Assembly: GCA_041477815.1 (NCBI GenBank)
Contig: JBGOUV010000042.1
Coordinates: 1-26,078, forward strand
DNA from: JBGOUV01 sp041477815
GTDB lineage: Bacteria > Acidobacteriota > Terriglobia > Bryobacterales > JACQDG01
Reading direction: 5' to 3'
DNA length: 26,078 bases
A program made the position numbers and the translations under genes. This document shows, piece after piece, positions 22,911 through 26,078 of this stretch; within the stretch, counting starts at the first letter, position 1, and every line of letters starts with the position of its first letter. The notes beneath the pieces are model-generated. The model saw only the letters and a list, made by a program, of their open reading frames with translations. It was not told the DNA's origin and made no database searches.

Positions 22911-24221
22911 ATGAAGTATTGGGGACTAGCGCTGGGAATGGTGGCAGCCGGAGCGGCGATGGGGGCGGATGTCCACTCCGCCTCCGCAGTGACATTTCAC
23001 CGGGACGTTCTCCCGGTGCTGCAGAAGAACTGCCAGGGGTGTCACCGGACGGGGGAGGCGGCGCCGATGTCGCTGGTGACCTACCAGGAGGCGCGTCCGT
23101 GGGCCAAGGCCATTAAGGAAGCCGTATTGACCAAGCGGATGCCGCCGTGGTTCGCGGATCCGGCGCACGGGAAGTTTTCCAATGACCGGTCGCTGGCCCG
23201 GACGGAGATGGAAACGCTGGTGGCCTGGGCGGACCACGGGGCCAAGGAAGGGGACCCGAAAGATGCCCCGGCGCCCCGGAAGTTCGTCACCGGATGGAAT
23301 ATCGGGCAGCCGGACCTGGTGGTGGAGATGCCCCACGAGTTCCAGGTGCCGGCCTCCGGTACGATCGACTACCAATACATCGTGATTCCGGTCAACCTCA
23401 CCGAGGACCGCTGGATTCAGTTGGCCGAGGTGCGGCCGGGGAACCGGGCGCTGGTGCACCACGTGATCGCGTTCATCCGGGGTCCCAAATCCAAGTGGAT
23501 GCGCGACGCCCAGCCGGGGGAGCCTTTTGTGCCCAAGAAGCGCACGGACGGGCGGCGCGACGAGGGCGAGGGCAGCGGCGAGTTCCTGGTGGGGTACGCG
23601 CCGGGGACGGTGCCCGAGATGCTGGAGCCCGGTCAGGGGAAACTGATGAAGGCCGGCTCCGACCTGGTGTTCCAGATGCACTACACGGCCAACGGGAAGG
23701 CCGGGACGGACAGGACCAAGCTGGGCATCACCTTCTCCAAGTCGCCGCCCACGCAGCGGGTGCTGACGGCGGGGGCGCAGAACCGGAAATTCGTCATTCC
23801 GGCCGGGGCGGCGAACTATCGCGTAGACTCCGAAATGACCCTGCAAGACAGCGCCACACTGACCGGATTTCTGCCGCACATGCACCTGCGGGGCAAGAGC
23901 TTCGAGTACCGGCTGGTGTATCCCACGGGCGAGACCGAAATCCTGCTGCAGGTGCCCCAGTACAATTTCAACTGGCAGCTCTCCTACTACCTGGAGAAGC
24001 CGCTCCTGTTGCCGAAAGGGACCAAGATCGAGTGTACGGCCCACTTCGACAATTCCGCCAACAACCCCGGCAATCCGAACCCGAACGAAGAGGTGCGGTG
24101 GGGCGATCAGAGCTGGGAAGAGATGATGATCGGGTTCTTCGATCTGGCCATCGACGCGAAGGCGGATGCGGGCAAGCTGTTCCGCAAGGAGAAAGAGAAC
24201 CGCACCGGCAGCGAAGACTAA
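22911..24221 (+). CDS. Secreted cytochrome c / copper type II monooxygenase (PHM)-like protein
   Basis: The product is 436 residues from the ATG at 22911, which has GGAGAGG 4 bp upstream; a longer frame begins at 22815 without such a site. A signal peptide is visible (KYWGLALGMVAAGAAMGA). Residues about 28-115 are a cytochrome c-like domain with CQGCH (C41, C44, H45) and candidate axial M77 (KRMPPW). The rest resembles the copper-dependent PHM/dopamine-beta-hydroxylase fold: the HH pair 183-184 (LVHHVIAF), H257 (FQMHYTANG), HMH 323-325 (LPHMHLRGKSF) and a late EEMMIGFF. Family members are frequent in Acidobacteriota and Planctomycetota with unknown substrates. A periplasmic redox enzyme is likely. 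The next gene carries a tandem copy of the cytochrome part. Unrelated to the eCIS and on the opposite strand. Confidence 0.9.
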   Translation: MKYWGLALGMVAAGAAMGADVHSASAVTFHRDVLPVLQKNCQGCHRTGEAAPMSLVTYQEARPWAKAIKEAVLTKRMPPWFADPAHGKFSNDRSLARTEMETLVAWADHGAKEGDPKDAPAPRKFVTGWNIGQPDLVVEMPHEFQVPASGTIDYQYIVIPVNLTEDRWIQLAEVRPGNRALVHHVIAFIRGPKSKWMRDAQPGEPFVPKKRTDGRRDEGEGSGEFLVGYAPGTVPEMLEPGQGKLMKAGSDLVFQMHYTANGKAGTDRTKLGITFSKSPPTQRVLTAGAQNRKFVIPAGAANYRVDSEMTLQDSATLTGFLPHMHLRGKSFEYRLVYPTGETEILLQVPQYNFNWQLSYYLEKPLLLPKGTKIECTAHFDNSANNPGNPNPNEEVRWGDQSWEEMMIGFFDLAIDAKADAGKLFRKEKENRTGSED

Positions 24222-24235
24222 CTGCCTGTCATGAC

Positions 24236-25036
24236 ATGCCCCCCACATTAGGGGCTGGGTTGCAAAACGCAGCGCACGCCCTCAGCGTGCCGCGCCGGCG
24301 CTCCTGCCGACGCTTGGGACGTGGGTCGAGACGAGTCTCGACCCGGCAGGCTAAAGCCTGCGCCACGTGTTGGCTGCTACTAGGCGGGGCGGCAGCAGGA
24401 CTGCTCCGCGCCCACGAGCCCATCACCACCAAACTCACCTGGACCAGAGAAATCTCGCGCGTGGTGTACAAGCGGTGCCTGGGATGTCACCACCAGGGGG
24501 GACGGGCGCCGATGTCGCTCGCGACCTACGACGAGGCGCGTCCCTGGGCCAAGGCGATCCGGGAGGAAGTGCTGGAGCGGCGGATGCCGCCGTGGGGAGC
24601 GGTAAAGGGGTTCGGGGAGTTCCGGAACGACGCCAGCTTGTCGGAGCGGGAAATCGAGATGGTCGCCAACTGGGTGGAGGGCGGGGCTCCGCCCGGGGAG
24701 GACATCTACTTGCCTCCGGTTCCTGGGGCCGCGCCGTCCGGGGAACCGGGTGCTCCAGCGGATGCCGCGGCCTTGGAATTGGGAATCCGCAAGAAATTGG
24801 AGAGGACGGTAGTGGCCGTAGGGGTCCGGGTCGAAGGTGGCGAGGGGTGGCAATGGGCCCAGGTGGTGGCGCACCGTCCGGACGGGGAGTTCATCCCGCT
24901 GGCGTGGGTCCAGAACCGCTCCCGGCATCAGCCCCGAGACTACTATTTTGCGGAGCCGATGCGGCTGTCGAAAGGAACCGAGGTGCAGGCGGCGTCGGAG
25001 GGCGGTGCGAAGACCTGGTTGCTGGTGGCTCGCTGA
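24236..25036 (+). CDS. Short secreted CxxCH cytochrome c-like paralogue with repeat-derived N-terminus
   Basis: The frame is 266 codons from an ATG at 24236. Residues about 80-152 (KRCLGCHHQGGRAPMSL, RPWAKAIREEVLERRMPPW, EIEMVANWVEGGAPPGE) closely parallel the cytochrome domain of the preceding gene, with C81, C84, H85 and M117. The PHM-like copper domain is absent; the last 80 residues (WAQVVAHRPDGEFIPLAWVQ) are unassigned. A hydrophobic signal-like stretch CWLLLGGAAAGLLRA sits at residues 45-59. The codons before it, about 13-42, come from a palindromic repeat, so the annotated start is doubtful: no in-frame ATG or GTG lies close to the signal peptide, and no good Shine-Dalgarno precedes 24236. 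A repeat insertion may have displaced the original start. The frame from the heme motif on is certain. Confidence 0.75.
   Translation: MPPTLGAGLQNAAHALSVPRRRSCRRLGRGSRRVSTRQAKACATCWLLLGGAAAGLLRAHEPITTKLTWTREISRVVYKRCLGCHHQGGRAPMSLATYDEARPWAKAIREEVLERRMPPWGAVKGFGEFRNDASLSEREIEMVANWVEGGAPPGEDIYLPPVPGAAPSGEPGAPADAAALELGIRKKLERTVVAVGVRVEGGEGWQWAQVVAHRPDGEFIPLAWVQNRSRHQPRDYYFAEPMRLSKGTEVQAASEGGAKTWLLVAR
24274..24361. repeat. Cluster of palindromic (REP-like) repeats at the 5' end of the second cytochrome gene
   Basis: Three hairpins lie in a row. GCACGC/GCGTGC has a 5-nt loop (24274-24290). GGGTCGAGAC/GTCTCGACCC has a GA loop (24323-24344) and is enclosed by CCTGCCG (24303-24309) pairing with CGGCAGG (24344-24350). 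GCAGGCT/AGCCTGC has an AA loop (24346-24361). The compact GC-rich design, with a GGCTAAAGCC core, is that of dispersed REP-like elements. No transposase is nearby. Confidence 0.7.
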
Positions 25037-25056
25037 CTGGCGATATAATTGGAAGC

Positions 25057-25485
25057 GTGGGGGCAGCCTGGTGGTTGATGGCGGCGTTGCTGGCGGCGCA
25101 GTTGCAGCGGCAGCGGCCGACGCCCGCGCCCCGGCTCGATCCCGATCTCGAAGAAGAAGAGACCCTCGACGCCACCTATACGTTCAACCCGATTCAGGCA
25201 CAGAAGGAACTGCAGGTGGGGGACTTCTATGCGAAGAAGGGGAGCTGGCGGGCGGCGGCGGGACGGTACGAGCGGGCTACGAAATGGCAGCCGGACCTGG
25301 CCGAAGCCTATTACAAGCTGGGAGTGGCGCGGGAGAAGCTGAAGCGGTGGCAGGACGCGGCCGAGGCGTACAAGAAATATTTGGAGCAGCCGGGCGCCGC
25401 GAAGAAGGCGGGGGAGGTAAAAAAGAAGATCCGGGACCTCGAAGGGAAGAAACCGAAGGCTGATGCCCCCGCCCACAGCCCCTGA
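25057..25485 (+). CDS. Small secreted or anchored TPR-repeat protein
   Basis: The product is 142 residues from a GTG at 25057 with GGAAG just upstream; an ATG at 25078 is the alternative. The N-terminus is a short hydrophobic segment (AAWWLMAALLAAQL), then a proline-rich and acidic linker (DPDLEEEETLDA). Residues about 48-115 form two tetratricopeptide motifs: ELQVGDFYAKKGSWRAAAGR with YERATKWQPDLAEAYYKLGV, then AREKLKRWQDAAEAYKKYLE. The C-terminus is lysine-rich. TPR proteins mediate protein contacts, here outside the cytoplasm; the specific partner is unknown. It starts 20 bp after the cytochrome gene and overlaps the start of the membrane protein by 23 bp, so the plus-strand genes are probably co-transcribed. 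Confidence 0.8.
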   Translation: MGAAWWLMAALLAAQLQRQRPTPAPRLDPDLEEEETLDATYTFNPIQAQKELQVGDFYAKKGSWRAAAGRYERATKWQPDLAEAYYKLGVAREKLKRWQDAAEAYKKYLEQPGAAKKAGEVKKKIRDLEGKKPKADAPAHSP

Positions 25486-26078
25486 TTGGTTTGACCGGCG
25501 TCCGCTGGTGGTGCTGGCGCTGTTTACCGTAGCGTTCTACTGGAAGCTCACCCTTACCGTCAACCAGTTCACCTTCCTCGAGACCCCGGACGCCGCATAT
25601 CAAGTTTTGCCCTGGTATCAGTTCCAGGCGCGGGCGATGCATAGCGGCGTGTTTCCGCTGTGGGACCCCTATCAGTGGGCGGGACAACCCTTGCTGGGAC
25701 AAATGCAGCCGGGGGCGGCGTATCCGCTGAACTGGCCGCTATTCCTGGCGCCGCTGCGGAACGGGTACATTCAACTCGTCTGGGTCCACCGGCACTTCGT
25801 GTGCATGCATCTGCTGGCCGCCTGGTTCATGTTCTGGTGGTGCCGCGAGATCAGGGCTTCACGGTTTGCGGCCGTGGTGGCGGGGGCGGCGTTTTCCTTC
25901 AGCGGATACGTCGGGACCACCACCTGGCCGCAGATGCTGCACGGGGCGATGTGGATTCCGCTGGTGTTCCTGTTCTTCCATCGGGCGGTGGAGAGGCCAG
26001 GGCGCGAGGCCGGCGTAAACGCGGTTTGGTGCGGGGGGGCGCTGGGGCTGGCCCTATTGAGCGGGCATCACCAGGCGC
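25463..26078 (+). CDS. Polytopic membrane protein of YfhO / GT-C glycosyltransferase-like type (3'-truncated by window edge)
   Basis: An open frame of 205 codons begins at the ATG at 25463 and runs off the right edge. A transmembrane segment near residue 15 (PLVVLALFTVAFYWKLTL) is followed by a periplasmic loop with ETPDAAYQVLPWYQ and FPLWDPYQWAGQPLLGQMQP, then more hydrophobic segments (HLLAAWFMFWW, FAAVVAGAAFSFSGYVG, MWIPLVFLFFH) and a GHHQ motif. This is the layout of YfhO-like and related lipid-linked sugar transferases, where an early acidic residue in the first loop acts in catalysis. The start lies inside the TPR gene (23-bp overlap), implying coupling. Substrate unknown; the C-terminal half is missing. 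Confidence 0.8.
   Translation, partial: MPPPTAPDWFDRRPLVVLALFTVAFYWKLTLTVNQFTFLETPDAAYQVLPWYQFQARAMHSGVFPLWDPYQWAGQPLLGQMQPGAAYPLNWPLFLAPLRNGYIQLVWVHRHFVCMHLLAAWFMFWWCREIRASRFAAVVAGAAFSFSGYVGTTTWPQMLHGAMWIPLVFLFFHRAVERPGREAGVNAVWCGGALGLALLSGHHQA

Noticed and set aside
22712..22912. 66-codon minus-strand frame with a hydrophobic segment (ATALLITVLLILW)
   Set aside because: No Shine-Dalgarno, overlaps the promoter and start of the cytochrome gene, and codon use is poor. A small membrane protein cannot be fully excluded.
1..26078. CRISPR array, tRNA or rRNA genes
   Set aside because: No regularly spaced repeats and no cloverleaf or rRNA-like segments were recognised on either strand.

Overview
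The window is about 26 kb of GC-rich bacterial DNA dominated by one long, tightly packed minus-strand gene cluster for an extracellular contractile injection system (eCIS), a phage-tail-like particle related to the Afp/PVC family. A short plus-strand group of unrelated genes follows. The organism is probably an Acidobacteriota member of the Solibacter/Bryobacterales type. This is an inference from the high GC with strong G/C at third codon positions, the tandem CxxCH-cytochrome/copper-monooxygenase-like genes, the YfhO-like membrane protein and the intergenic palindromes with a GGCTAAAGCC core. No rRNA or other marker gene is present to confirm it.

Minus strand, read in transcription order from about 22.3 kb down to 1: a sigma-54-type enhancer-binding regulator whose receiver-like N-terminus lacks the usual phospho-acceptor; a gap of about 0.2 kb with a candidate sigma-54 promoter; a small gene that looks frameshifted; one large tail sheath; one inner tube; a zinc-ribbon baseplate-hub chaperone (T4 gp51-like); a proline-rich low-complexity protein; a DUF4255 (Afp16/Pvc16-like) cap/terminator; an AAA+ ATPase (Afp15/Pvc15-like); a 77-aa protein; two consecutive DUF4157 ('eCIS core domain') proteins, one fused to a GH108-type muramidase; a Pvc7-like tube-initiator protein; a LysM/gp53-like protein; a gpD/gp27-like hub; a gp5-like OB-fold spike; a PAAR-like tip; a gp25-like wedge; two baseplate-J proteins; and a tail-protein-I-like gene cut by the left edge. 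Junctions are mostly ATGA or TGATG overlaps or gaps under 25 bp, so the set is almost certainly one operon. It continues past coordinate 1, where tape measure, fibre and further cargo genes would be expected.

Working model: the regulator activates the operon through sigma-54. Sheath and tube polymerise on a baseplate built from the gp25, J, J and tail-I proteins around the gpD/gp5/PAAR spike. The DUF4255 protein caps the tube, the AAA+ ATPase helps assembly, and the DUF4157 proteins are the best candidates for payload or payload-associated factors.

Plus strand, 22.9-26.1 kb: a secreted cytochrome c/PHM-like protein, a shorter tandem paralogue whose 5' end runs through a palindromic repeat, a secreted TPR protein, and a polytopic YfhO/GT-C-like membrane protein cut by the right edge. 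The 600 bp between the two blocks holds no convincing gene, only an inverted repeat and a direct repeat. No tRNA, rRNA, CRISPR array, transposase or integrase was seen.
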